A stretch of 39,880 nucleotides of DNA from Chlorobiaceae bacterium (GCA_013334525.1 JAAXXK010000015.1:1-39880); one strand, 5' to 3'. Numbered from the stretch's first letter, positions 17,499 through 27,160 are shown. The notes: generated from the letters alone by a model not told the origin. Translations and numbers: made by a program.

Positions 17499-19880
17499 TT
17501 ACTGAATCTCCACGACCGTTACCCCGGCTCCTCCCTCCGACCAATCCCCGAGACGGAAGTTTTTGACATGCCGGTGCTGCTGGAGGAACTCCGCCGTGCG
17601 CTGCCTGAGGGCCCCGGTTCCCTTGCCGTGGATAATGGTGCCCGACGGCATCCGGTGCATCACCAGCCCGTCGACGAAGCGGCCGACCTCGGCGATGGCC
17701 TCCTCGCCGGTCATTCCCCGTAGATCGAGGCGGGTCGACTCAAGTTGGGACGACTGCACGGACCAGCTCTGCTTTTTCACAGGAGCCGACTCCTCTTTCC
17801 TGAGTTTTCGCTCACCCGACTTCGAAATCTTTTCGAGCCCCCTGAGTGAAGTGGTCAACCTGAAATTGCCGCACCGCACAACGACGGACTCCCCCTGGAG
17901 CGACTCTACCTCACCGGTCGTATTGGTATCGGTAAGGCGCACCAGGTCGCCCGGGCGAATGGTCAGGTCCGCCGGAGGCGAAACCTCACGCTCCAGCACC
18001 TCCTCCTTCGATGCCGTATCCTGCTTCATGCCTGCCAGCCGTTTCCTGGCGCGTAGCAGCACCTCCTGGTCGGCAGGTTTTTCCCTGACCTCGCGCACAA
18101 TGTCGCGGATCTCGTTCCTGGCATGTTCGAACTCCCTGTTCAGGTCACGGAAGCCGCGCGTTTTCAGCTCCTGCCTCAAGCGCCGGGCTTCAGCCATTTC
18201 GGTCCTGGCCGACTCGCGGACAAGGTCGAGCTCCCGGCGATCCTGCTGGAGGCTCTCGCCCAGCGTGCGGTTGCGCTCGACGCCCGACCGGAAATCCTCG
18301 ATCATCTCCTCCAGACCGGTGTGGCCGGTCGTCAGGAATCCCGACGCCTTGCTGATGACCGATCCGGAAAAGCCCATGCGCTGCATCATCGCAAAGGCGA
18401 AACTGTTGCCGGGCACCCCTTTCAGGAACCTGAAGGTCGGCATGAGCCCGTTGCGGTCGAACTCCATGGCGCCGTTCACCACCCCTTCGCGTCGGTGTGC
18501 GTAGAGCTTGAGTTCGCCGAGATGGGTGGTAACGATGGTCTTGACACCACGTTCAAGCAGCTCCTCGATGACCGCACGGGCAATGGCGCTGCCCTCCTCG
18601 ACGTCGGTTCCGGAACAGAGCTCGTCGATCAGGGCAAGGCTTCCTGGCCCGGCATGTTCAAGAATGTGGCGGATAGCCGAAAGGTGCGAACTGAATGTCG
18701 AAAGGTCGTTTTCGATAGACTGCTCGTCCCCTATTTCGATGAACAGGCCGCTGAAAAGGGGAAAAACAGAACTTTCGCTGCACGGCACCAGATAGCCGTG
18801 CTGAAGCATACAGCCAAGGAGCCCGACCGTCTTCATCGCCACCGACTTGCCGCCGGCGTTCGGCCCCGAGATCACCAGCACCTTCTCATCCGGTTCGAGC
18901 GACAGGTCGAGCGGAAAAACCTTCTCCTTCTGGAACTGATGTGAAATAAGGAGCCATGGATGGTATCCCTTCACAATATTGAGCTTCTGGCCTGTCGAAA
19001 GCCCCGGCAGGTTCGAGCCGGTCTGGACGGCGAGCCTGCCCCTTGCATAAAGGGTATCGAACCCGGCAAGGATATCCTGGTTGTACCTGACATTGGGCAG
19101 CTCCTGCCTTACTCCGTCCGAAAGTGCCTTCAGTATGCGCTCGATCTCCCTTCGTTCGGCGATTTCGAGCTCCTGGATCCTGTTGCTGACTTCGAGTGTT
19201 TCGGCCGGTTCGATGAACACCGTCTGCCCTGTCTGGGAGTAGTCCTGGATGTAACCTGCAACCCGGTACTTGTACTCGACCCTCAGGGCCAGCACCTGCC
19301 GGCCGTTCTTGAGCGCCACCGTATCCTCCATGAGCCACCCCTCCCCCTGGCACCGCCTGACGATTCGCTCCATCCTGCGCCGAAGCGAACCACGCGCCTC
19401 GGAGAGCTCCTTCCTGATCGAATAGAGGCCGTCGCTGGCCGTATCCCTGACCTGGGCCTGCTCATCGAGGGCCTGGGTGATGGAGTACTGGATGCTCTTT
19501 TCAAGCCAGAGCCTGATGGTGAACTCGTTCAGCTCAGGGTAGACTTCGCGATTGGCGAACATGAACCTGCGAAGCTGGACGGAGCTCTGCAACAGGAAAT
19601 AAATGTCCAGCAGTTCGGCAGGTTCGAGCCAGCTTTCAAGCACTTCGAGTTTGTCGAGCAGGCGACGGGTATCGGGCAGCAGGGTAAACGGCAACGGAGT
19701 GCCTTCGAGCAGGAAATTCTTCAGTTCGAGCACACGGGCAAGCTCGCGACCGAGCTCATCCTCTCCTTCCGGCGGCCGAATGTCGCCAATGAGGTCCCTG
19801 CCCATCGGCGAGATGCAGAAGCCGGCCGCATAGTTGGCGACCTTGTCAAATTCAAGCTTTTTCAGTACGGAAATGTCCAT
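17499..19880 (-). CDS. mutS2: MutS2-type ATPase with Smr nuclease domain
   Basis: A MutS2 protein, known to bind branched DNA and suppress recombination, and in Bacillus to act in rescue of collided ribosomes. The frame opens at GTG 19910, but ATG 19880 gives MDISVLKKLEFDKV, the usual start, and 793 residues. An AAGGA lies only two bases before this ATG, so the ribosome site does not settle the matter. Walker A SGPNAGGKS is at about 338-346, Walker B SLALIDELCSGTD follows, then a coiled coil (about 510-620), a KOW-like segment and a C-terminal Smr domain beginning LDLRGMTGEEA with IIHGKGTGALR. All parts are intact. Confidence 0.95.
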   Translation of the reverse strand: MDISVLKKLEFDKVANYAAGFCISPMGRDLIGDIRPPEGEDELGRELARVLELKNFLLEGTPLPFTLLPDTRRLLDKLEVLESWLEPAELLDIYFLLQSSVQLRRFMFANREVYPELNEFTIRLWLEKSIQYSITQALDEQAQVRDTASDGLYSIRKELSEARGSLRRRMERIVRRCQGEGWLMEDTVALKNGRQVLALRVEYKYRVAGYIQDYSQTGQTVFIEPAETLEVSNRIQELEIAERREIERILKALSDGVRQELPNVRYNQDILAGFDTLYARGRLAVQTGSNLPGLSTGQKLNIVKGYHPWLLISHQFQKEKVFPLDLSLEPDEKVLVISGPNAGGKSVAMKTVGLLGCMLQHGYLVPCSESSVFPLFSGLFIEIGDEQSIENDLSTFSSHLSAIRHILEHAGPGSLALIDELCSGTDVEEGSAIARAVIEELLERGVKTIVTTHLGELKLYAHRREGVVNGAMEFDRNGLMPTFRFLKGVPGNSFAFAMMQRMGFSGSVISKASGFLTTGHTGLEEMIEDFRSGVERNRTLGESLQQDRRELDLVRESARTEMAEARRLRQELKTRGFRDLNREFEHARNEIRDIVREVREKPADQEVLLRARKRLAGMKQDTASKEEVLEREVSPPADLTIRPGDLVRLTDTNTTGEVESLQGESVVVRCGNFRLTTSLRGLEKISKSGERKLRKEESAPVKKQSWSVQSSQLESTRLDLRGMTGEEAIAEVGRFVDGLVMHRMPSGTIIHGKGTGALRQRTAEFLQQHRHVKNFRLGDWSEGGAGVTVVEIQ

Positions 19881-20067
19881 GATCCTTATCTCATTGATTC
19901 CTTGCAGCACTACATTAAAGCTGCCGATGCCCGCTCAAGATAAAAGATAATCCGAAAATCGGCATAAACCTTTGCCCCGCGCGACGGCGCAGAACGCCAT
20001 CTACTTTTATTTTCGCCTTTTTTGCCCGATCTTTAAGTTTATGCGGAACAAATAAATAGAGCCCCCC

Positions 20068-20781
20068 ATGAGATTAGCCGTCAACGTCGACCATATTGCT
20101 ACCCTGCGAAACGCCCGAAACGAAGGAACCCCTGATCCTCTGGAAGCCGCCCTTCTTGCCGAACAGAGCGGAGCATCCGGCATCGTCTGCCATCTGCGCG
20201 AAGACCGCCGCCACATACGCGACAACGACCTGGAACGGCTCAGGGAATCGATCACCACGAAACTGGACCTCGAAATGGCCATGACACCGGAGATGCAGTT
20301 GATCGCCCTGGAGACCCGGCCAGAACTGGTCACACTGGTGCCTGAAAAACGTGAGGAGCTGACCACCGAAGGCGGGTTTGCCATCAAGGCCCACTACGCC
20401 AGGCTCGCGGAGTTCATCAAACCGCTCAGGCAGGACGGGATCGGAGTGAGCATGTTCATCGAACCCGAACAGGAGGCCATAGAGCTCTCACTTGCAGCCG
20501 GGGCGAACATGGTCGAACTGCACACCGGCCTCTACTCGCTTTGCACCAGCGACGAAGCCAGGGCAAAGGAACTCGACCGCATCCGCTCGGCTGCGCGTTT
20601 CGCAAAGAGTGCCGGGCTTGACGTGGTGGCCGGCCATGGGCTCACCGTATTGAACATCGCCCCTTTCAGGGAGATCAGCGAGATCGAAGAGGTCAGCATC
20701 GGCCATGCGATCATGGCACGCGCCATATTGATCGGCCTGCCGGCCGCCATCAGGGAAATCCTCGATCTCATCAAACGGTAA
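20068..20781 (+). CDS. pdxJ: Pyridoxine 5'-phosphate synthase
   Basis: PdxJ condenses 1-deoxyxylulose 5-phosphate with 3-amino-2-oxopropyl phosphate in the DXP-dependent vitamin B6 route, so it draws on the product of dxs. The 237-residue chain begins [16 protein letters not shown], the family signature. Also present are [10 protein letters not shown], the phosphate-binding segments LHTGLYS and AGHGL, and [17 protein letters not shown] at the end. It starts the operon with rdgB four bases further on. Its promoter must lie in the 187-base region shared with divergent mutS2; no clear -35/-10 pair was found. Confidence 0.96.
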   Translation: MRLAVNVDHIATLRNARNEGTPDPLEAALLAEQSGASGIVCHLREDRRHIRDNDLERLRESITTKLDLEMAMTPEMQLIALETRPELVTLVPEKREELTTEGGFAIKAHYARLAEFIKPLRQDGIGVSMFIEPEQEAIELSLAAGANMVELHTGLYSLCTSDEARAKELDRIRSAARFAKSAGLDVVAGHGLTVLNIAPFREISEIEEVSIGHAIMARAILIGLPAAIREILDLIKR

Positions 20782-20785
20782 CGAT

Positions 20786-21508
20786 ATGGAGCAAAACTCC
20801 CCCCGGCCGGAGAGGCCCCTTTCGATCGACGTTGTCCTGGCCACCGGCAACAGGGACAAGGTCCGTGAGCTGCAACCCATGCTTGACAAGCTCTCCCCCC
20901 TGCTCAGGGTCTGGTCGCTTGCCGACCTTTCGCTCGCCCCGGAAATAGACGAAACCGAACCCACGCTCGAAGGCAATGCCTGGCTCAAGGCCGAGGCGAT
21001 TTTTTCGCTCGTACAATCCCGGTTCAGGTGGCTGATCGTCATTGCCGACGATACCGGGCTTGAAGTGGACTGCCTCCAGGGCGCTCCTGGAGTGAGGTCG
21101 GCGCGATTTGCCCCTGTCGAGGCAGGAAGTTCGCCCACCTACGATGAGAACGTAACCCACCTCCTGAAGCTGATGGAAGGATGCGTCGACCGCGCCGCCC
21201 GGTTCAGGACGGTCATCGCCATGAAAGGGCGATTACCCTCAACTGAAAAAGGAAGCGCACAGTTCGAAGAGAGCGTCGAAGGCAAAATCGAGGGAACGAT
21301 CACAACCCGGAGACATGGCGACGGCGGGTTCGGTTATGACCCGCTCTTCATGCCGGCAGGCATGGAAATAACCTTCGCCCAGATCAGCCTCGAAGAAAAA
21401 AACAGGATCAGCCACCGCGCCCTTGCCGTTGCCCGGGCCGCCCTACGCATTCGTGAGATTCTCCATCGATTCGGCATATCGTCAACCGAAACCGGAACCA
21501 ACGCATGA
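20786..21508 (+). CDS. rdgB: XTP/dITP diphosphatase (RdgB/HAM1)
   Basis: It hydrolyses non-canonical XTP, ITP and dITP to monophosphates, keeping deaminated purines out of nucleic acids. Motifs are LATGNRDKVREL (18-29), IADDTGLEVDCLQGAPGVRS, GFGYDPLF and SHRALA. At 240 residues it is longer than the usual 200, owing to a 14-residue N-terminal extension and an enlarged loop around 160-172 (PSTEKGSAQFEES). It follows pdxJ by four bases and overlaps uppP by four (ATGA), so the three are coupled. Confidence 0.94.
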   Translation: MEQNSPRPERPLSIDVVLATGNRDKVRELQPMLDKLSPLLRVWSLADLSLAPEIDETEPTLEGNAWLKAEAIFSLVQSRFRWLIVIADDTGLEVDCLQGAPGVRSARFAPVEAGSSPTYDENVTHLLKLMEGCVDRAARFRTVIAMKGRLPSTEKGSAQFEESVEGKIEGTITTRRHGDGGFGYDPLFMPAGMEITFAQISLEEKNRISHRALAVARAALRIREILHRFGISSTETGTNA

Positions 21509-22353
21509 ACCTTTTCCAGGCGATCGTCCTCGGCATCGTCCAGGGCCTTACCGAATTCCTGCCCGTCAGCAGCTCGGCGCATATCCGGATCGTACCGGCG
21601 CTCTTCGGCTGGGAGGATCCGGGAGCCGCATTCACGGCCATCATTCAGATAGGCACCCTCACAGCGGTACTGATCTACTTTGCCAAAGATATCGTCTCGA
21701 TCACCGGAGCCGTCATATCCGGAATCCTTAAAGGCAAACCCTTTGACACGCACGAAGCGAAAACGGGGTGGATGATCGCCGTCGGCACCATTCCGATCGT
21801 CTGCTTCGGCCTCATTTTCAAAAACAGCATCGAAACGACCCTGCGATCACTGTACTGGGTATGCAGTTCGATGATCCTCTTTTCGGTCGCGCTCTCCATG
21901 GCCGAACAACATACCAGGTCCCGTCAGGACCAGGGGCTGAGAGGCAAGACAATGGCAGAGATAGGATGGAAAGAGGCCGTCGTCATCGGGCTAGCCCAGA
22001 GCCTTGCGCTCATCCCGGGGGCATCCCGTTCAGGCGTGACCATTACCGGAGGCCTCTTCACCCATCTCGACCGTGAAACAGCCGCACGCTACTCCTTCCT
22101 GCTGTCGATTCCCTCGGTATTCGCCGCCGGCATATACGAACTGTATAAAACCAGGGTCCATATCATGGCCTCGACCGACAACATAACCAACATCGTCGTA
22201 GCCACCCTCTTTTCGTTCGTTTTCGGGTACCTCTCCATCGCTTTTCTGCTCAACTACCTGCGGCGTCACACCACCAATGTATTCATCGTTTACCGGGTAG
22301 TGGCAGGTATGGGGATCCTGGCGATGATCGCCACCGGCAAACTGCTTCCCTGA
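21505..22353 (+). CDS. uppP: Undecaprenyl-diphosphatase UppP (BacA)
   Basis: An integral membrane phosphatase that converts undecaprenyl diphosphate to the monophosphate lipid carrier for peptidoglycan and LPS sugars. The 282 residues include the two signatures: the N-terminal EFLPVSSSAHIRI and the central IPGASRSGVTI with its catalytic Arg and Ser. Some eight hydrophobic segments are visible. Its start overlaps the stop of rdgB. After it, 134 bases without a clear terminator lead to the PHP gene. Confidence 0.95.
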   Translation: MNLFQAIVLGIVQGLTEFLPVSSSAHIRIVPALFGWEDPGAAFTAIIQIGTLTAVLIYFAKDIVSITGAVISGILKGKPFDTHEAKTGWMIAVGTIPIVCFGLIFKNSIETTLRSLYWVCSSMILFSVALSMAEQHTRSRQDQGLRGKTMAEIGWKEAVVIGLAQSLALIPGASRSGVTITGGLFTHLDRETAARYSFLLSIPSVFAAGIYELYKTRVHIMASTDNITNIVVATLFSFVFGYLSIAFLLNYLRRHTTNVFIVYRVVAGMGILAMIATGKLLP

Positions 22354-22487
22354 TCTCTTTTCCGATGAAATAGGGCCATTTCCTGCAACTTTCGAGGTGA
22401 AAAAAAGATTGTCATTTCTGTGATCGAAGAGGGAATTTTTATTATATATGATCATAAAGAATACACGTTAAAACTAAACCCTGGGCC

Positions 22488-23354
22488 ATGCCATACAGCT
22501 CGTCAGGTGTAGGGCATAATGGCTTTGATAAAGCAGACTTACACATACACACCAAATGTTCGGACGGTCTCTTCACTCCGGAAGAGATTATCCGTAAGGC
22601 GCTTCGTGCCGGACTGAAGGCGATCAGCATAACTGATCATGATTCTGTCGCAGGTATCGACCAGGCAAAGCCATTTGCACTAGAATTGGGAGTCGAGCTT
22701 ATTCCCGGTGTAGAAATGAGTTCGGCATACAAGGGATATGACATTCATATCCTCGGTTATTTCTTCGATTATCACCAATCGGAGCTGAAAGTTTACCTGG
22801 ACCACTGCCGCCGTCTGCGCACTGAAAGAGCTGAACGGATGGTTCAGAAACTTGGGAAAATGGGCGTCAAGATCGAGATCGAACAGATCATCATGAAGGC
22901 CCAGAACGGCAGCGTCGGTCGCCCGCATATTGCTGCGGTGCTTCAGGATGGCGGTTTCGTCAAAAGTTTCAGCGAAGCGTTCAGCAAATACCTGGGGTCG
23001 CACAGCCCGGCTTACGTCAAAAGCATCGAAACGCATCCCGGAGAGGTCATCAGGCTGATCAACGAGGCCTCCGGCCTTTCGTTCCTGGCCCATCCGGCCC
23101 AGAACGTACCTGATGAGATCCTGAAGCAGCTCATATCGTTCGGGCTCGACGGCCTGGAGATCATCCACCCGTCTCATGACGCCTACCGCCAGAACTATTA
23201 CCGTGAGATCGCCAACGAGTATTTCCTGCTTTTTTCGGGCGGTTCCGATTACCATGGCCTGAAAGATCATGAAGACACCTTCGGCAATGTGTGGATTCCC
23301 TACGAATGGGTAACCAAGATGAAAAGTCGGCTCTCCCCTGCCAATAAAAAGTAG
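22488..23354 (+). CDS. PHP-domain phosphoesterase (TrpH/YciV-like)
   Basis: A 288-residue metal-dependent phosphoesterase of the polymerase and histidinol phosphatase fold, close to the YciV/RNase AM group that removes 5' nucleotides from RNA and acts on 3',5'-nucleoside bisphosphates. Metal-binding motifs are in order: DLHIHTKCSDG (17-27, His19 and His21), TDHDS, PGVEMS, GRPHIA, LAHPAQ and GGSDYHG. No polymerase domain is attached. It is cytosolic and stands between uppP and the mla genes, probably as a separate unit. The substrate is inferred from family only. Confidence 0.88.
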   Translation: MPYSSSGVGHNGFDKADLHIHTKCSDGLFTPEEIIRKALRAGLKAISITDHDSVAGIDQAKPFALELGVELIPGVEMSSAYKGYDIHILGYFFDYHQSELKVYLDHCRRLRTERAERMVQKLGKMGVKIEIEQIIMKAQNGSVGRPHIAAVLQDGGFVKSFSEAFSKYLGSHSPAYVKSIETHPGEVIRLINEASGLSFLAHPAQNVPDEILKQLISFGLDGLEIIHPSHDAYRQNYYREIANEYFLLFSGGSDYHGLKDHEDTFGNVWIPYEWVTKMKSRLSPANKK

Positions 23355-23560
23355 CGGAAGCCATTTGTTGGAAAGCAGTCGCCGTTACAACGGCCTCAAG
23401 CTTCCTGGATATTGCATATCCGCATGTTGCGCCGTGATTGACTACTGAATAATTTTAACGGGAAACCCTGAAGATTGCGTCAAGTTTCGCTATACTTGCC
23501 TCAACGAAAAACCACGGCCAAGAACCGGGGAGGATTTTTCGAAGAACTGATGCCTAACCA
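23355..23560. other. Intergenic region before mlaE with small palindromes
   Basis: About 200 bases with no gene. Two short perfect hairpins occur: GCCGTT-AC-AACGGC (23381-23394) and GGATAT-TGC-ATATCC (23407-23421). Neither is followed by a T tract. Near the end, GGGGAGGA (23527-23534) is a strong Shine-Dalgarno-like sequence, 26 bases before the mlaE ATG and 15 before an out-of-frame ATG at 23550. That ATG opens a six-codon frame which overlaps the mlaE start. Confidence 0.4.
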
Positions 23561-24355
23561 ATGCCACTGACCTACATCAGAAACCTGGTCGACCGGACGA
23601 TCCTGCAACTGAAAGAGTTCCTGCTGATCATGCAGGAGTTCTTTTATTTCTCGGTAAGGGCATTTACCACCATGCCCAAGCTGAAAAAGTACTGGCGGGA
23701 TTTCCTTGATCAGGCCACTATCTGCGGAGCTGACTCAATCCCGATCGTACTGGTCAGTTCGATCTCGATCGGGTCACTGCTGGCAATCGAGGTAGGCAAC
23801 CTTCTTGAAGATTTTGGTGCCAAAACCATGCTCGGGCGCTCCACTGCCCTTTCGGTCATCAGGGAACTCGGGCCGCTACTCATGGGCCTGATGCTCTCTG
23901 CCCGGTACGGCTCACGAAACGGTGCCGAACTTGGAGCCATGAAAATATCCGAACAGATCGACGCACTCCGAGCTTTCGGTACGGATCCGGTGGCCAAACT
24001 GGTCATGCCTCGCCTTGCCGCCGCGCTCGTCATGTTCATCCCCCTTACCGCCCTGGCCGATTTTTCAGGCCTTCAGGCTGCGGCACTTATGGCCCAACAC
24101 TATCACAAGATCGATCCCGGCATATTCTGGAACGCGGTCTACCCCAGGCTGGTCGCCAAAGATTTCGTCGTCGGATTCCTCAAGGCGCCTGTCTTCGCCA
24201 TCATCATCACCCTTGTGAGCAGTTTCAACGGATTTTCAGCCCGAGGGGGAACGGCCGGCGTCGGGAAATCGACCATCAAGGGTATCGTCGTTTCGTCCGG
24301 CCTGGTGCTGATCGCCAATTTCTACGTCTCGAAGATCGTCCTGGAAAACATGTAG
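23561..24355 (+). CDS. mlaE: MlaE-family ABC permease
   Basis: The membrane permease of an MCE-type phospholipid transporter between inner and outer membrane. The 264-residue protein shows the MlaE signatures: about five hydrophobic segments, VIRELGPLLMGLMLSARYGSRNGAELG (about 101-127), MKISEQIDALRAFGTDP and the C-terminal GFSARGGTAGVG. An N-terminal amphipathic stretch (about 12-38) precedes the first membrane segment, as in other MlaE proteins. It is the first gene of mlaE-mlaF-mlaD, with the ATPase gene four bases downstream. Confidence 0.93.
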   Translation: MPLTYIRNLVDRTILQLKEFLLIMQEFFYFSVRAFTTMPKLKKYWRDFLDQATICGADSIPIVLVSSISIGSLLAIEVGNLLEDFGAKTMLGRSTALSVIRELGPLLMGLMLSARYGSRNGAELGAMKISEQIDALRAFGTDPVAKLVMPRLAAALVMFIPLTALADFSGLQAAALMAQHYHKIDPGIFWNAVYPRLVAKDFVVGFLKAPVFAIIITLVSSFNGFSARGGTAGVGKSTIKGIVVSSGLVLIANFYVSKIVLENM

Positions 24356-24359
24356 CCGT

Positions 24360-25094
24360 ATGATCGAACTCAGGAACGTCACGCTGAAATACGGCGAAAA
24401 AATAATCCTCGACAAGGTATCGATCGAGGTCAAGGACAACACGATCAAGGCGATTCTCGGCCCCAGCGGCGTGGGCAAAAGCACCATCCTGAAGCTCATG
24501 CTCGGCCTTATCAAGCCGAACAGCGGACAGGTATTTGTCGACGGCGTCGACATCACCAACTTCAAGGAGCCCGATCTTTACCCGATAAGGCGCAAAATGG
24601 GCATCGTCTTCCAGGGTAACGCCCTTTTCGACTCGTTGACCATCGGCCAGAATTTCAGCTTTTTCCTGCGCGAAAACCTGCGCCTGCCTGAAGATGAAAT
24701 TGAACGGAGAGTCTGTGAACAGATAAAATTCGCCGGTCTTGAAGGATACGAAGACCAGCTTCCCGAAAGCCTCAGCGGCGGGATGCGCAAGAGGGTTGCC
24801 ATCGGCAGGGCCCTGATTTTCAACCCCAAGATGATCCTTTTCGACGAACCGACGGCCGGTCTTGACCCGGTCAGTTCCAGGAAGATCCTGAACCTGATCA
24901 CCGACCTGCGCAACCACAACGGCCTTGGTGCCGTTTTCGTCACACACATCATCGACGACGTATTCGCCATAGCCGACCGTGTCGCCGTGCTCTACAAAGG
25001 CAAGTTCATCTTCGATGACGTCACGGAGAAGCTGCACGAGTCCGACCACCCTTTTATCAGATCCATCCTGTCCGATAAAATTCTTGAAATCTAA
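24360..25094 (+). CDS. mlaF: MlaF-family ABC transporter ATPase
   Basis: The ATP-binding subunit that drives the MlaE permease. The 244-residue protein has Walker A GPSGVGKST (34-42), the Q-loop VFQGNALFDSLT, the signature LSGGMRKRVAIGRAL, Walker B MILFDEPTAGLDP and the H-loop VTHIIDD. LSGGMRKR is typical of the MlaF/Mkl group rather than general importers. The four-base gap from mlaE and 21-base gap to mlaD support one operon. Confidence 0.95.
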   Translation: MIELRNVTLKYGEKIILDKVSIEVKDNTIKAILGPSGVGKSTILKLMLGLIKPNSGQVFVDGVDITNFKEPDLYPIRRKMGIVFQGNALFDSLTIGQNFSFFLRENLRLPEDEIERRVCEQIKFAGLEGYEDQLPESLSGGMRKRVAIGRALIFNPKMILFDEPTAGLDPVSSRKILNLITDLRNHNGLGAVFVTHIIDDVFAIADRVAVLYKGKFIFDDVTEKLHESDHPFIRSILSDKILEI

Positions 25095-25115
25095 TACCAC
25101 CGATCCAGAGTCTGT

Positions 25116-25994
25116 ATGAAAAACCCGAAAGAACTAAAATGGAGCGACCTTAGAACCGGCATCTTTTTTGTGCTCGGCCTGGGATTCGCTGCATACCTCG
25201 GCATTGTCATCGGCAAGAACACGAGCCTCTTTTCAGGCGTAACCACCGTCAAAATCATGTCGAAAAATATGGACGGCCTGACTGAGAACAACTTCGTGTC
25301 AGCATCCGGCAAAAAAATCGGCACCGTCTCGAAACTCGAATTCGTCACAAGGAAGGACTCCCTGTTCGTCGTTGCCCAGTTGAAGCTGCGCAACGAGTTT
25401 GCCAACCTGGTGACAAAGGACTCGAAGGCATCGATCCGTTCGCTCGGAATACTCGGCGACAAGTACGTTGAAATCGAGACAGGAACCGGAACCCCGGTCA
25501 AGGACGGCGAATTCATAAAGCTCGAACAGGACGCAGGCATGGCCGGGTTGACATCGAACGCCACCAAAACGCTCGAAAAACTCAACCTGGTGCTGGACAA
25601 GCTCAACAACGGCGATGGCCCGGCAGGCAAGCTCATATCCGACAAGAAGATGGGCGCCGAACTGCAGGAGACCGTGACCAACCTTCGCAAAACCTCGGCG
25701 GAACTCAACCGCGCCAGCGCCGAGATCTCGAACGGAAAGGGCCTGCTGCCCAAGCTCCTCAAGGACAAAGCCTTTGCCGACAACACCGAACAGACGATTG
25801 TAAACCTGAAAAACGCAGCGGCAGAGACTGAAACCCTGATGAAATCGCTCAACAGCGACAAGGGCACACTCGGCAAGCTCAACTCCGATCCTCATCTGTA
25901 CAACAACCTGAACCGGACCATGGTTTCGCTTGACTCGCTGCTGATCGACCTGAAAAGGGCGCCCAGCCGATACGTCCGCTTCACCCTGTTTTAA
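25116..25994 (+). CDS. mlaD: MCE-domain protein MlaD
   Basis: The periplasmic lipid-binding subunit of the transporter. One N-terminal membrane anchor (about 14-32, IFFVLGLGFAAYLGIVIG) is followed by a single MCE domain (about 37-130) with GKKIGTVSKLEF, RSLGILGDKYVEIETG and an hydrophobic face. The rest (135-292) is long and predicted helical, with repeated segments ending in GPAGKLISDKK, NGKGLLPKLLKDK and SDKGTLGKLNSD. Such G-x-L-x-K-L repeats are typical of long MCE proteins and may form a helical barrel. It is longer than the 183-residue E. coli MlaD. No MlaB or MlaC gene follows. Confidence 0.92.
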   Translation: MKNPKELKWSDLRTGIFFVLGLGFAAYLGIVIGKNTSLFSGVTTVKIMSKNMDGLTENNFVSASGKKIGTVSKLEFVTRKDSLFVVAQLKLRNEFANLVTKDSKASIRSLGILGDKYVEIETGTGTPVKDGEFIKLEQDAGMAGLTSNATKTLEKLNLVLDKLNNGDGPAGKLISDKKMGAELQETVTNLRKTSAELNRASAEISNGKGLLPKLLKDKAFADNTEQTIVNLKNAAAETETLMKSLNSDKGTLGKLNSDPHLYNNLNRTMVSLDSLLIDLKRAPSRYVRFTLF

Positions 25995-26011
25995 CGCCTT
26001 CCGCCACGACG

Positions 26012-27160
26012 ATGCGGATCACTGCCAAAATAATTCCTGCACTGCTCGTGGCGGCCGTACTGGCGGTTGCCACGGCGGCCCAGCTTCCCGCCCGGGATTT
26101 CTCACGGCTTGAGTCCGTGATGAACCAGGCCGTAACGGAGGGGGTCTTTCCCGGAGCCAGCCTCGCGGTGCTTTACAAGGGCAAAGTGGTTTTTCACAGG
26201 GCTTTCGGCCGCCTGACCTACGACCCGAAAAGCGCACCTGCCGACACAACGACCATTTACGATGCCGCATCGCTGACCAAGGCGATCGTCACGACAAGCA
26301 TCGTCATGCAACTCTCTGAACGGGACTCCCTCGACATTCACGCCCCTGTCGCCAGGTACCGTCCCGGCTTTGCCGCCGCCGGCAAGGATCGCGTCACTGT
26401 CGAGCAGCTCATGCGGCACGATTCGGGACTCAGGGCGCACACCTTTTTCTCCGCCACCTGTCGCACTCCCGAAGAGATCTTCAGGACCATCGAAAAAGAC
26501 TCCCTGAGCTATCCAACCGGCACGAAAACCCTCTACAGCGACCTTGGCTTCATCATGCTCGGCAGGATCGTGGAAACCCTCACCGGCAACACCCTTCCGG
26601 CAAACTTCCATAACCGGTTCAGCGCCCCGCTCGCCATGCGCTCGACCATGTTCAATCCGCCAGCGGAACTTCTTGGACGCATAGCACCGACGGAGCCCGA
26701 TGCCAAATGGCCCCTCGTTACGCCCCGCCCGCTGGTCAACGACCAGAATGCGGCCATCCTTGGAGGAGCGGCAGGCCACGCCGGGCTGTTCACGACAACC
26801 GGCGACCTGGCGACAATGGTAAAAATGCTCATCAGCGGAGGATCTTACGAAGGCAGGAGCTACATTCGGCCGGCAACAGTGAGGATGTTCCTCAAAAAAA
26901 CAGCCTCGTCAAGAGCTATCGGCTGGGACATGGTCACACCCGGCGGAAGCTCTTCGGCGGGAACCCGTTTTTCAGGTTCATCCTGGGGCCATCTCGGCTA
27001 TACCGGCACCAGCATCTGGGTCGATCCTGAAAAAGAGCTGGCCGTCATCCTGCTCAGCAACAGGGTATGGCCATCGTCCGAAAACATCAGGATCCGCAAA
27101 TTCAGGCCCCTCCTGCACGATACGGTCGTCGAGTGCATCGAGACCGACACCGGGCATTGA
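26012..27160 (+). CDS. Exported serine hydrolase, beta-lactamase/DD-peptidase family
   Basis: A 382-residue class C beta-lactamase-like protein. It has a signal peptide (about 1-27, hydrophobic core LLVAAVLAVATAA, cleavage near AAQLPA) and so acts in the periplasm. The catalytic SLTK (87-90) is intact. The second motif is YSDLG (175-179), with Asp in place of the Asn of YxN, as in many esterase and peptidase members. GHLGYTGTS serves as the third motif. True beta-lactamase activity is unlikely; peptidoglycan or ester hydrolysis is more probable. It lies 17 bases after mlaD and is likely co-transcribed. It converges on crtU with 25 bases between. Confidence 0.88.
   Translation: MRITAKIIPALLVAAVLAVATAAQLPARDFSRLESVMNQAVTEGVFPGASLAVLYKGKVVFHRAFGRLTYDPKSAPADTTTIYDAASLTKAIVTTSIVMQLSERDSLDIHAPVARYRPGFAAAGKDRVTVEQLMRHDSGLRAHTFFSATCRTPEEIFRTIEKDSLSYPTGTKTLYSDLGFIMLGRIVETLTGNTLPANFHNRFSAPLAMRSTMFNPPAELLGRIAPTEPDAKWPLVTPRPLVNDQNAAILGGAAGHAGLFTTTGDLATMVKMLISGGSYEGRSYIRPATVRMFLKKTASSRAIGWDMVTPGGSSSAGTRFSGSSWGHLGYTGTSIWVDPEKELAVILLSNRVWPSSENIRIRKFRPLLHDTVVECIETDTGH

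Noticed and set aside
18960..19943. 327-codon plus-strand frame
   Set aside because: Antisense to mutS2; no recognisable motif.
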